A DNA stretch of 64,000 nt from Bacillus sp. Marseille-Q1617 (GTDB lineage Bacteria > Bacillota > Bacilli > Bacillales > Bacillaceae_B), in NCBI RefSeq assembly GCF_903645295.1, contig NZ_CAHJXM010000003.1, positions 310,001 through 374,000 on the forward strand, written 5' to 3'. Shown piece after piece: positions 51,699 through 61,300 of this stretch. Both the position numbers and the translations under genes were made by a program. How positions within the stretch are numbered: the first letter of the stretch is position 1; each line of letters opens with the position of its first letter. The notes beneath the pieces were generated by a model. The model was not told the DNA's origin. It made no database searches and saw only the letters and a program-made list of their open reading frames with translations.

Positions 51699-52805
51699 GT
51701 GCAGGAAACGAAACATCGAATATTAGTCATAAATCCAGGATCGACATCAACGAAGATTGGTGTTTTCGATAATGATCGATCCATTTTTGAAAAAACGATC
51801 CGTCATGATACAGATCAAATAAACGAATTCCCGAATATCATCGATCAGTATGAATTCCGTAAAAATACGATTCTGCAAACGCTGGATGAAGAAGGCATCA
51901 ACATCAGCAAATTAAGTGCGGTCTGCGGCCGCGGAGGGTTGTTACGACCGATTGAAGGCGGGACATATTTGGTTAACGATGAAATGCTTAAAGATCTCAG
52001 GGACGGTTTTTCAGGTCAACACGCTTCCAATCTAGGGGGCATATTGGCTTTTGAAATTGCATCAGGACTGAATATCCCTTCTTATATCGTTGATCCTGTC
52101 GTAGTGGACGAGCTTCAGCCGTTGGCAAGGATATCCGGTTTCTCTTTGATTGAAAGAAAAAGTATCTTCCATGCGTTAAACCAAAAAGCTGTAGCAAGAA
52201 GAGTCGCAAAGCAATTAGGAAAAAAATACGACGAACTTAACTTAATCATCACTCATATGGGCGGTGGTATCACTGTCGGAACTCATCAAAATGGAAAAGT
52301 GATCGATGTAAACAATGGTTTGCATGGAGACGGTCCATTCAGTCCTGAAAGAGCGGGTACGGTACCTGCAGGAGATCTGGTCGATCTATGTTTCTCAGGA
52401 GATTATTATCGGGACGAGATCATGAAAAAGCTGGTCGGTCAAGGTGGACTGGTTGGGTATCTCGGCACTAGTGATGCTGTAAAAGTAGAGAAAATGATTG
52501 AAAACGGTGATGAAAAAGCGAAAAAAGTATACGATGCCATGGCTTATCAAATTGCTAAGGAAATCGGCTCTGCAAGTGCGGTACTGAATGGTAAGGTTGA
52601 TGCGATCGTCTTAACAGGCGGACTCGCATATGGTAAAGAATTCGTCAAAGCGATTCAAGAACGCATCAATTGGATAGCGGATGTCATTATCCATCCAGGA
52701 GAGAATGAACTGCAGGCATTGGCTGAAGGGGCACTCAGAGTACTGAAAGAGGAAGAAAGCTATAAGGTTTATCCAGGAACGGTAAAAAAAGAAGCGACAG
52801 TATAA
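51699..52805 (+). CDS. buk: butyrate kinase (branched-chain)
   Basis: This 368-residue acetokinase-family enzyme converts (branched) acyl phosphate and ADP to the acid and ATP. Motifs are [16 protein letters not shown], the [11 protein letters not shown] segment and [13 protein letters not shown] 51699 has GGAGG at eight bases; an in-frame ATG at 51684 lies before that site. With ptb it can turn acyl-CoAs into acids with energy gain. Confidence 0.94.
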   Translation: MQETKHRILVINPGSTSTKIGVFDNDRSIFEKTIRHDTDQINEFPNIIDQYEFRKNTILQTLDEEGINISKLSAVCGRGGLLRPIEGGTYLVNDEMLKDLRDGFSGQHASNLGGILAFEIASGLNIPSYIVDPVVVDELQPLARISGFSLIERKSIFHALNQKAVARRVAKQLGKKYDELNLIITHMGGGITVGTHQNGKVIDVNNGLHGDGPFSPERAGTVPAGDLVDLCFSGDYYRDEIMKKLVGQGGLVGYLGTSDAVKVEKMIENGDEKAKKVYDAMAYQIAKEIGSASAVLNGKVDAIVLTGGLAYGKEFVKAIQERINWIADVIIHPGENELQALAEGALRVLKEEESYKVYPGTVKKEATV

Positions 52806-52824
52806 GATTGAGGAGGATGCAGCA

Positions 52825-54249
52825 TTGGCACAAGAATATGATTTAGTCATTCTGGGCGGAGGAACAGGCGGTTATGTTGCCGCTATCCGCGCATCACAAT
52901 TAGGTTTAAAGACAGCAATCGTTGAAAAAGGGAAGCTGGGAGGAACTTGCCTCCACAGAGGGTGCATTCCGAGTAAGGCTCTTTTAAGAAGCGCTGAGGT
53001 TTATGCAACGGCAAAGCACAGTGACAGCTTCGGTGTTAAGATCAACGGTGTAGAGCTTGATTTTGAAAAAGTTCAATCCCGTAAGGACGGAATCGTCGAA
53101 CAGCTTCATAAAGGCGTTCAGCATTTAATGAAACAAGGGAAAATCGATGTATTTGAAGGAATCGGCCGTATTTTGGGCCCTTCTATTTTCTCTCCGATGC
53201 CTGGTACGATTTCAGTCGAGATGAATAACGGTGAAGAGAATGAAATGCTGATTCCGAAAAACGTCATTGTAGCAACAGGTTCACGTCCCCGCTCGCTGCC
53301 GGGTCTGGATATCGACGGAGACTATGTATTATCTTCAGATGAAGCGCTGTCACTTGAACAGCTGCCGAAGTCGATCATCATTGTCGGCGGCGGTGTGATC
53401 GGAATCGAGTGGGCTTCCATGTTATCCGACTTTGACGTTGAAGTGACAGTGGTAGAGTATGCTGACAAAATCGTACCGACGGAAGACCATGAAATTTCTA
53501 AAGAAATGCAGCGTTTGATGAAGAAAAAAGGCGTGAAAATCGTAACAGGTGCAAAGGTACTTCCGGAATCCCTGCAAAAAGGTGACGGAAATGTAACGAT
53601 CAATGCTGAACATAAGGGCGAAGAGAAGTCATTCACTGCTGAAAAAATTCTTGTCTCTGTGGGCAGGCAGGCAAATGTAGAAGGAATAGGCCTGGAAAAC
53701 ACCGACATCAAAATAGAAAAAGGCTTTGTTGAAGTAAATGATTACTTCCAAACGAAAGAATCTCATATCTACGCTATCGGTGATGTCATCGGCGGTCTTC
53801 AATTGGCCCATGTTGCTTCTCATGAGGGTATTACAGCAGTCGAGCACATGGCAAATGAAAACCCTGGTCCCATTGATTACTCACTTATTTCTAAGTGTAT
53901 ATACAGCAACCCGGAAATTGCCAGCGTAGGCATGACCGAACAAGAGGCGAAGGAAAAAGGCTTTGAACTCAAGGTAGGAAAATTCAGTTTCAGGGCCATC
54001 GGGAAGGCACTGGTATACGGTGAATCTGATGGTTTCGTTAAGATCATTGCTGATAAGGATACTGACGACATCCTCGGCGTACACATGATCGGTCCTCATG
54101 TAACCGATATGATTTCTGAAGCAGGACTTGCACGTGTGCTGGATGCCACACCATGGGAAATCGGTCATACCATCCACCCGCACCCATCCCTGTCTGAAGC
54201 GATCGGGGAAGCTGCACTTGCAGTGGATGGAAAAGCGATCCATTCATAA
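52825..54249 (+). CDS. lpdV: dihydrolipoamide dehydrogenase, E3 of the branched-chain complex
   Basis: This 474-residue flavoprotein has the FAD motif GGGTGGYVAAIRASQ (about 11-25), the redox disulfide GGTCLHRGCIPSK (Cys pair near 42 and 47), the NAD motif IVGGGVIGIEWAS and the C-terminal active-site HPHPSLSE. It reoxidises the lipoyl group of BkdB. The start is TTG 52825 with AGGAGG. Confidence 0.95.
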   Translation: MAQEYDLVILGGGTGGYVAAIRASQLGLKTAIVEKGKLGGTCLHRGCIPSKALLRSAEVYATAKHSDSFGVKINGVELDFEKVQSRKDGIVEQLHKGVQHLMKQGKIDVFEGIGRILGPSIFSPMPGTISVEMNNGEENEMLIPKNVIVATGSRPRSLPGLDIDGDYVLSSDEALSLEQLPKSIIIVGGGVIGIEWASMLSDFDVEVTVVEYADKIVPTEDHEISKEMQRLMKKKGVKIVTGAKVLPESLQKGDGNVTINAEHKGEEKSFTAEKILVSVGRQANVEGIGLENTDIKIEKGFVEVNDYFQTKESHIYAIGDVIGGLQLAHVASHEGITAVEHMANENPGPIDYSLISKCIYSNPEIASVGMTEQEAKEKGFELKVGKFSFRAIGKALVYGESDGFVKIIADKDTDDILGVHMIGPHVTDMISEAGLARVLDATPWEIGHTIHPHPSLSEAIGEAALAVDGKAIHS

Positions 54250-54268
54250 TAAATTTCAACTTATTCAG

Positions 54269-54289
54269 AAGGGGGAATCATTCCCCCTT
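54269..54289 (+). other. intercistronic hairpin between lpdV and bkdAA
   Basis: AAGGGGGAA pairs perfectly with TTCCCCCTT around TCA, followed by only a short T-stretch. It may protect or process the mRNA inside the operon. Confidence 0.6.
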
Positions 54290-54322
54290 ATTAAGACTTT
54301 AACCCGCAGGAGGTAAATAAAT

Positions 54323-55321
54323 ATGGCAGAGAATCGTCATGAAGAATTAGGTCTCTCTAATGAAAAAGTATTAGAAATGTATGAAACGATGCTACTTGCT
54401 AGAAAAATTGATGAGCGTATGTGGTTATTGAACCGCTCTGGTAAAATCCCATTCGTCATCTCATGTCAGGGTCAGGAAGCTGCACAAATCGGGGCAGCCT
54501 TCGCACTGGATAAAGAAAAGGACTATGTCCTTCCATACTACCGTGATATGGGTGTTGTGCTGACATTCGGCATGACGGCTCAGGAATTGATGCTTTCTGG
54601 ATTTGCCAAAGCTGAAGATCCAAACTCAGGCGGACGCCAGATGCCTGGTCACTTCGGTCAAAAGAAAAATAACATCGTAACCGGGTCTTCACCTGTTACA
54701 ACTCAGGTCCCGCACGCAGTAGGAATTGCACTTGCAGGGAAAATGGAAAAGAAAGACCTTGTCACTTTCGTAACGTTCGGTGAAGGTTCTTCAAACCAGG
54801 GTGACTTCCATGAAGGTGCTAACTTCGCAGGGGTACATAAGCTTCCGGTTATCTTTATGTGTGAAAACAATAAATACGCAATCTCTGTTCCAATTGAGAA
54901 GCAATTGGCATGTGAAAATGTATCAGATCGTGCTATCGGGTACGGAATGCCTGGATACACGGTTGATGGAAATGATCCTCTGGAAGTATACAAGGCTGTT
55001 AAAGAAGCAGCAGACCGCGGCCGCCGCGGGGAAGGTCCTACTCTGATCGAAACGGTTTCATACCGCTTGACTCCTCACTCTTCAGACGATGATGATCGAA
55101 GCTATCGTTCTCCGGATGAAGTGGCAAAAGCGAAAACGAACGACCCGATCATTACATTTGGTGCTTACTTGAAAGAAACCGGCGTGATGGATGATGAGCT
55201 TGAAAAAGAAATCAACGATCGTGTTATGAAGCAAGTGAACGAAGCAACAGACTATGCAGAAAACGCTCCATATGCTGAGCCTGAATCAGCAATGAAGTAT
55301 GTGTACGCAGAAGAGAAGTAA
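54323..55321 (+). CDS. bkdAA: branched-chain 2-oxo acid dehydrogenase E1 alpha
   Basis: This 332-residue thiamine-diphosphate-binding subunit has the GDG-type motif in FGEGSSNQGDFHEG with CENNKYAIS, and the phosphorylation-loop region SYRLTPHSSDDDDRSYR. With BkdAB it decarboxylates the keto acids of Val, Leu and Ile. Confidence 0.95.
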   Translation: MAENRHEELGLSNEKVLEMYETMLLARKIDERMWLLNRSGKIPFVISCQGQEAAQIGAAFALDKEKDYVLPYYRDMGVVLTFGMTAQELMLSGFAKAEDPNSGGRQMPGHFGQKKNNIVTGSSPVTTQVPHAVGIALAGKMEKKDLVTFVTFGEGSSNQGDFHEGANFAGVHKLPVIFMCENNKYAISVPIEKQLACENVSDRAIGYGMPGYTVDGNDPLEVYKAVKEAADRGRRGEGPTLIETVSYRLTPHSSDDDDRSYRSPDEVAKAKTNDPIITFGAYLKETGVMDDELEKEINDRVMKQVNEATDYAENAPYAEPESAMKYVYAEEK

Positions 55322-55334
55322 GGGGGAATAGATT

Positions 55335-56318
55335 ATGCCAGTAATTTCATACATTGATGCAGTAACAATGGCAATTAGAGAAGAAATGGAACGAGATGAA
55401 AAAGTATTCGTTCTTGGTGAGGATGTCGGAAAAAAAGGCGGAGTATTCAAAGCGACTCACGGATTATATGACCAATTCGGGGAAGAGCGTGTCATCGATA
55501 CCCCCCTGGCTGAATCAGCAATCGCAGGTGTCGGGATCGGTGCTGCAATGTACGGCATGAGACCGATCGCTGAAATGCAGTTTGCAGATTTCATCATGCC
55601 TGCCGTGAACCAGATCATTTCTGAAGCGGCACGTATTCGTTACCGTTCAAATAACGACTGGAGCTGCCCGATGGTCATCCGTGCTCCTTACGGGGGCGGT
55701 GTTCACGGGGCCCTCTATCACTCTCAATCGGTAGAAGCTGTATTTGCCAATCAGCCAGGATTGAAAATCGTGATGCCATCTACTCCTTACGACGTTAAAG
55801 GTTTGCTGAAAGCGGCTATCCGTGATGAAGATCCGGTACTATTCTTTGAGCATAAACGTGCATACCGCTTAATCAAAGGTGAAGTACCTGAAGATGATTA
55901 CACCCTGCCAATCGGGAAAGCGGACGTGAAACGGGAAGGTGAAGATATTACTGTCATCACATACGGATTATCCGTCCACTTCGCTCTCCAAGCAGCAGAA
56001 AAGCTCGCCCAGGATGGAATCGAAGCCCATATTCTTGATTTAAGAACGATTTATCCATTAGATAAGGAAGCCATCATCGAAGCAGCTTCTAAAACGGGCA
56101 AAGTACTGCTGGTTACTGAAGATAATAAAGAAGGAAGCATCATGGGTGAGGTTTCGGCAATCATTGCAGAACATTGCTTATTCGAACTTGATGCTCCAAT
56201 CAAGCGTCTTGCCGGACCTGATGTTCCTGCAATGCCTTATGCACCTACAATGGAAAAATACTTTATGATCAACCCGGACAAAGTAGAAAAAGCTATGCGT
56301 GAGCTGGCAGAATTTTAA
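55335..56318 (+). CDS. bkdAB: branched-chain 2-oxo acid dehydrogenase E1 beta
   Basis: This 327-residue transketolase-like subunit starts MPVISYIDAVTMAIREEM and has GEDVGKKGGVFKAT, DTPLAESAIAGVGIGAA and the C-terminal transketolase domain. The ATG lies 13 bases after bkdAA. Confidence 0.95.
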   Translation: MPVISYIDAVTMAIREEMERDEKVFVLGEDVGKKGGVFKATHGLYDQFGEERVIDTPLAESAIAGVGIGAAMYGMRPIAEMQFADFIMPAVNQIISEAARIRYRSNNDWSCPMVIRAPYGGGVHGALYHSQSVEAVFANQPGLKIVMPSTPYDVKGLLKAAIRDEDPVLFFEHKRAYRLIKGEVPEDDYTLPIGKADVKREGEDITVITYGLSVHFALQAAEKLAQDGIEAHILDLRTIYPLDKEAIIEAASKTGKVLLVTEDNKEGSIMGEVSAIIAEHCLFELDAPIKRLAGPDVPAMPYAPTMEKYFMINPDKVEKAMRELAEF

Positions 56319-56360
56319 TCCATCAAACACACTGAATGCAAAACGTTAGGAGGGTTCCTC

Positions 56361-57761
56361 ATGGGTATAGAAAATATGAAGATGCCGCAGTTAGGGGAAA
56401 GTGTTACGGAAGGTACAATTAGTAAATGGCTGGTATCGCCCGGTGATACTGTAAATAAATATGATCCGATTGCAGAAGTGCAGACGGATAAAGTGAATGC
56501 TGAAGTTCCATCTTCTTTTACTGGGACGATCAAAGAACTGATCGCTGAAGAAGGGGACACATTGGAAGTCGGCGAAATTATCTGCTCAATCGAAGTGGAA
56601 GGGGCCGGTTCTGCTCCTTCTGAGGAAGCACCCAAAGAAGAGAAAAAGGAAACTGCAGAATCTTCACAGGCAGCTGCGAAATCCTCTCAGCAAGCTGCGA
56701 AACCATCGCAGCCAGCTGCGAAACCATCGCAGCCAGCTGCGAAACCATCGCAGCCAGCTGCGAAACCATCGCAGCCAGCGAAGAAAGAAGCCGGAAATAA
56801 AGCAAGATATTCCCCGGCTGTACTTAAGCTTTCTCAAGAACATGATATCGACTTGAATCAGGTGGAAGGTACCGGTAACGACGGCCGTATCACTAGAAAA
56901 GATCTTAAGAAGATCATCGAGTCAGGCAATATCCCTAAAGCTGGAGATGCACCTGCATCACAACCAGCGGAAGCAGCACCTGCACCTGTAAAAGAACAGG
57001 CACAACCGGCTGCAGCTCAGAAGCAGGCAGCACCTGCACCGAATGTACCGGTTATGCCAGGGGATATCGAAATCCCTGTGACTGGGGTTAGAAAGGCGAT
57101 CGCTTCCAATATGGTGAGAAGCAAGCACGAAGCTCCTCACGCTTGGACAATGATGGAAGTCGATGTTACAAACCTTGTAGAATACAGAAATTCACTCAAG
57201 ACAGAATTCAAACAACGTGAAGGGTTTAACCTGACATTCTTCGCTTTCTTCGTGAAAGCTGTATCACAAGCCCTTAAGGAATTCCCGCAAATCAATTCCA
57301 TGTGGGCAGGGGATAAAATCATCCAGAAGAAAGACATCAATATCTCGATCGCTGTTGCCACGGATGATGCTTTATTCGTTCCTGTCATCAAAAATGCAGA
57401 TGAAAAAACAATCAAAGGCATTGCTCGTGAAATCACGGACCTTGCCGGTAAAGTACGAAGCGGCAAGCTGAAGTCGGAAGATATGCAGGGCGGAACCTTT
57501 ACGGTGAATAACACAGGGTCTTTCGGCTCTGTCCAATCAATGGGTATTATCAACTATCCGCAGGCTGCAATCCTTCAGGTTGAATCAATCGTCAAGCGTC
57601 CTGTTGTCATGAATAATGGGATGATTGCCGTCCGTGATATGGTGAATTTGTGTATGTCACTCGATCATCGTGTACTTGACGGCCTGGTTTGCGGCAGATT
57701 CCTGCAGCGAATCAAAGAAATTTTGGAGAATACTTCTAAAGAAACCACTTCTGTATATTAA
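56361..57761 (+). CDS. bkdB: branched-chain 2-oxo acid dehydrogenase E2, with repeat linker
   Basis: This 466-residue lipoyl acyltransferase has an N-terminal lipoyl domain (residues 1-80, lipoyl Lys in VQTDKVNAEVPS), then a Ser/Pro/Ala linker with an AAKPSQP tandem repeat (about 104-140). A peripheral subunit-binding domain (ARYSPAVLKLSQ, about 148-185), a second Ala/Pro linker and the catalytic domain ending in SLDHRVLDGLVCGRFL follow. It passes the branched acyl group to CoA. It is the last gene of the bkd operon. Confidence 0.95.
   Translation: MGIENMKMPQLGESVTEGTISKWLVSPGDTVNKYDPIAEVQTDKVNAEVPSSFTGTIKELIAEEGDTLEVGEIICSIEVEGAGSAPSEEAPKEEKKETAESSQAAAKSSQQAAKPSQPAAKPSQPAAKPSQPAAKPSQPAKKEAGNKARYSPAVLKLSQEHDIDLNQVEGTGNDGRITRKDLKKIIESGNIPKAGDAPASQPAEAAPAPVKEQAQPAAAQKQAAPAPNVPVMPGDIEIPVTGVRKAIASNMVRSKHEAPHAWTMMEVDVTNLVEYRNSLKTEFKQREGFNLTFFAFFVKAVSQALKEFPQINSMWAGDKIIQKKDINISIAVATDDALFVPVIKNADEKTIKGIAREITDLAGKVRSGKLKSEDMQGGTFTVNNTGSFGSVQSMGIINYPQAAILQVESIVKRPVVMNNGMIAVRDMVNLCMSLDHRVLDGLVCGRFLQRIKEILENTSKETTSVY
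56673..56777 (+). repeat. 21-bp tandem repeat inside bkdB
   Basis: Five head-to-tail 21-base units start at 56673, 56694, 56715, 56736 and 56757. The last four are identical (GCTGCGAAACCATCGCAGCC plus A) and the first has diverged. Each codes AAKPSQP in the E2 linker, so copy changes keep the frame. Confidence 0.95.
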
Positions 57762-57802
57762 TAATAGGATCTTACCTTGCAGATAAGGTAAAACGACATC
57801 GA

Positions 57803-57838
57803 TAAAAGGACTAACCTAAGCGGTTAGTCCTTTTTTTG
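57803..57838 (+). terminator. terminator of the bkd operon
   Basis: AAAAGGACTAACC pairs with GGTTAGTCCTTTTTTT around TAAGC. Confidence 0.94.
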
Positions 57839-58312
57839 TTTTTATCAAATGGTTATTTTTTCCTTATTTGAGTTGGTTTTTCCTGGAAATCCCGGGATAA
57901 AACGACGGTTTATTCCCAGAAGAATAATCTTCCATGAACATTACATATTCACGTAGTACTTTTTTTGCGACTGATTTTTATGAAAAAACATTCCTAACCC
58001 CTATTTCTTATTTTTTTGAATCATAATTTCTGTGCTGAAGAAAACGTGTCTTTTTGCCCCTGTTTTTTTACCTGAAATCAAAGAATATTCCTGCAGTTAT
58101 GGAATACACATGACTTTCGTCTTCTCATAAAATGATCGGAATCAGACCATTCGTTCATTTTCCGAAAATTCAGATTAATAATGACAAAAAGTTACAACAT
58201 TTTACAATTGCAGTTGGTTATCTTTGGTGTAACACCTACATTTTACCAGGTGACACTGAATGAGGAGGTGAATCTTGAAAGGAAACATCAAATGATATCG
58301 GGAGGGAATTAA
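57839..58312 (+). other. intergenic region before bpr
   Basis: About 470 AT-rich bases separate the bkd terminator from the protease gene. The promoter of the latter should lie here, but I cannot fix it. The one clear element is a possible six-codon leader frame (58275-58295) with its own strong GAGGAGGTG site, just before the bpr ribosome binding site. Confidence 0.45.
58275..58295 (+). CDS. possible six-codon leader peptide
   Basis: TTG AAA GGA AAC ATC AAA then TGA is preceded by GAGGAGGTGAATC, a better ribosome binding site than that of most genes here. The stop lies 17 bases before the bpr ATG. It could couple translation into bpr or be chance. Confidence 0.3.
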   Translation: MKGNIK

Positions 58313-61300
58313 ATGAGGGGAAAAAGTAAAAGAAAGTGGTTTTCAATCGTATTGACCCTAGTAATGTTCATTCCACTAATGTTTCCATTCAATTCAAACG
58401 CAGCAAGCACTTCCATGCAAAGTGCAGCAAAAGGAAAAGCTTCTACATCAGTAAATGATACTGCAAAGGTAAGTCCGCAATCGAAGATCACCTCTAAACT
58501 GCAGGAGCAATTCAAGAAAGATAAGCACGTCACATACTTAGTGAAGTTCAAGGAGCAGGTCGACACTAAGGGCGTAGCGAAAAAAGCGGCTGAAAAAGCT
58601 GAGAAACAGAAGCTTACTGCAAACAGTAAGAAGCTGTTGAAGCGTAATATGGTTGTTTCAGAGCTGCGTGCCACTGCACTTGAAACTCAAGCAGAAGTAA
58701 AAAAATACTTAAACAAAGAGAAAAAGAGCGGTGCCGTTAAAAATGTTAAAGACTTTTATGTCGTAAATGGTATGGCTGTTACAAGTACAAAGGAAGTCAT
58801 GGAGAAGATCGCTAAATTCCCTGAAGTAGCGAAAATTTTACCGAATGAAACGCGACAGCTCATCCAGCCGGTCAAAGCAGAAGGATCTCAAGCGGCGCTG
58901 GATGTAAAGAAGGCTGAGAAAGCTGACAACAAGCCGGCTTCCATCGAGTGGAACATCGAGCAGATCGGTGCCCCGGCGGTATGGGATATGGGAATCGACG
59001 GAGCAGGTACAGTTGTTGCTTCAATCGATACCGGTGTTCAATGGAATCATCCGGCATTGAAGGAGAAATACAGAGGGTTCGATCCTCAAAATCCGGATAC
59101 TCCGGAAAACGAATTCAACTGGTTTGATGCTACAGCAGGTCAGGGCACACCTTATGATGATCAGGGGCATGGTACACATGTTACTGGTACAATGGTAGGA
59201 TCTGAACCAGATGGAAATAACCAGATCGGTGTAGCTCCGGGAGCGAAGTGGATCGCGGTTAAAGCATTCACAGCCAATGGAGGAACAGATGTCGATTTGC
59301 TTGCAGCAGGAGAATGGATCCTTGCACCAACTGATGCAGAAGGCAATCCGCATCCTGAAATGGCACCGGATGTGGTCAACAACTCATGGGGAGGCGGACC
59401 TGGTTTAGATGAGTGGTACCGCCCAATGGTTAATGCATGGAGAGCGGCTGAGATCTTCCCTGAGTTCTCTGCAGGAAACACTACGTTATTCAATCCTGGA
59501 GGACCAGGTTCGGTTGCAACACCGGCAAACTATCCTGAGTCATTTGCTACAGGGGCGACTGACAGCAGTAATAACCTGGCCGGTTTCTCTCTTCAAGGAC
59601 CATCCCCGTATGATGAGGTGAAGCCTGAAATATCTGCCCCGGGCGTGAACATCCGTTCTTCCGTTCCTGGGAGCAATTATGAAGGCGGATGGAATGGTAC
59701 ATCGATGGCCGGTCCTCACGTATCGGCGGTTGCCGCACTTTTAAGGCAGGTCAATTCAGACTTGACTGTTGATGATATTGAAGAAATCTTAATGGCGACT
59801 GCAATCCCATTGACTGATGGAACATTCCCTGAGTCTCCGAATAATGGGTATGGCCATGGGCTTGTAAACGCATTTGATGCAGTTTCGTCAGTAATGAGCG
59901 GTATCGGAAAGATTGAAGGTAACGTTTCGAAAGAAGGCGATGATACAGAAGCACCTGCCATTACACATGAGGCCCCTGCAGAAGCATTTAAAGAAATGAA
60001 TTTACCGCTTCAAGCGGATGTAAGCGATAATGTCAGTGTAACGAATGTTTCGCTTGACTATCAAAATGCGGATGGCGAATGGGTTTCGGTTGAAGCTTCA
60101 AGAACATCCGGCGACTACACAGAAGGCACCTACGAAGCCGCCATTCCTGGTGAGGATTTAACCGGTGACAGTGTGAATTATAAATGGAGTGCGCTGGACT
60201 TCGGCGGGAATGAAGTTGAAAGTGATACGTACACGGTTCCTTTACTGCCTGGAATCACAGTTGGTTATGAGCAGGACTTTGAATCAACTCCGGCTGGCTG
60301 GACTACTTATGGAGAGGCAAACAGCTGGGAATGGGGCTCACCGACTACAGGTCCTGAAAGCGCAGTTTCCGGAGAAAAAGTGTATGCAACGAATCTCGAT
60401 GGAAACTATGATAATCGAGCAAACATGTCCCTGCAGATGCCTCCTATCGATCTGCCGGAAGGAAACAGCTTCTTGCAGTTCAAGCAGTGGCATGAACTAG
60501 AACGCAACTACGATTATGGTCACGTATTTGTCTCTACGGATGGAGAGAACTGGACACAGGCTCTTCGCGTAAACAATGTGACAGACGGCTGGGTGGACGG
60601 CGAGGTTGACTTAAGTGCCTATGCAGGCCAGCGAGTATACGTAGCATTCAATGTGACAACTGATGGGAGTGTCGTGAAACAAGGTTGGTATCTGGATGAT
60701 GTCAAACTGAGTGCAGAATCCATTTTGCCGGCTGGTAAGGCTCAGTTAGGGCTGCAGTCGAAGAGTGACAGCTCTTCATCGGTTTCCAAGAAGCCTAGTG
60801 TGAACCCTAATAAGATCGAAATGGTGAAACCTGCGAAGAAAGAAGCACCTGCGGATGGTACTGCACCTGCACCGGTATTATTACCGTTACAAGCTGAGGT
60901 GACAGTGCTTGAAACAGGACGCTCTGCATACACAAACCCTGCAGACGGGTCTTATCAAATGACGCATGCAGCGGGAGAATTCACGCTTCAAGCTTCAACC
61001 TACGGCTTCAGATCCCAGACACAAAATGTCACAGTGGAAGCGGATGGAACATCTACAGCCAACTTCACGCTGGAGGAAATTCCTCGTGGTACTGTGTCGG
61101 GTGTCGTAACGAATCAAGTAACCGGTGAACCTGTTGAAGGGGCTACGGTCTTCCTGATGGAAGACGCAGTCGTGACACCGGTGGAAACCAATGCAGATGG
61201 TGAATATGAACTTGAAGCCTATGAGGGTGAGTATACGCTTAAAATCGTTGCCCCTTACTACTACAGCCAAGAAGTGAGTGTGACGATTGAAGGCGGGGAA

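Noticed and set aside
56673..56777. CRISPR or mobile repeat
   Set aside because: The units abut without spacers and lie in frame in the bkdB linker.
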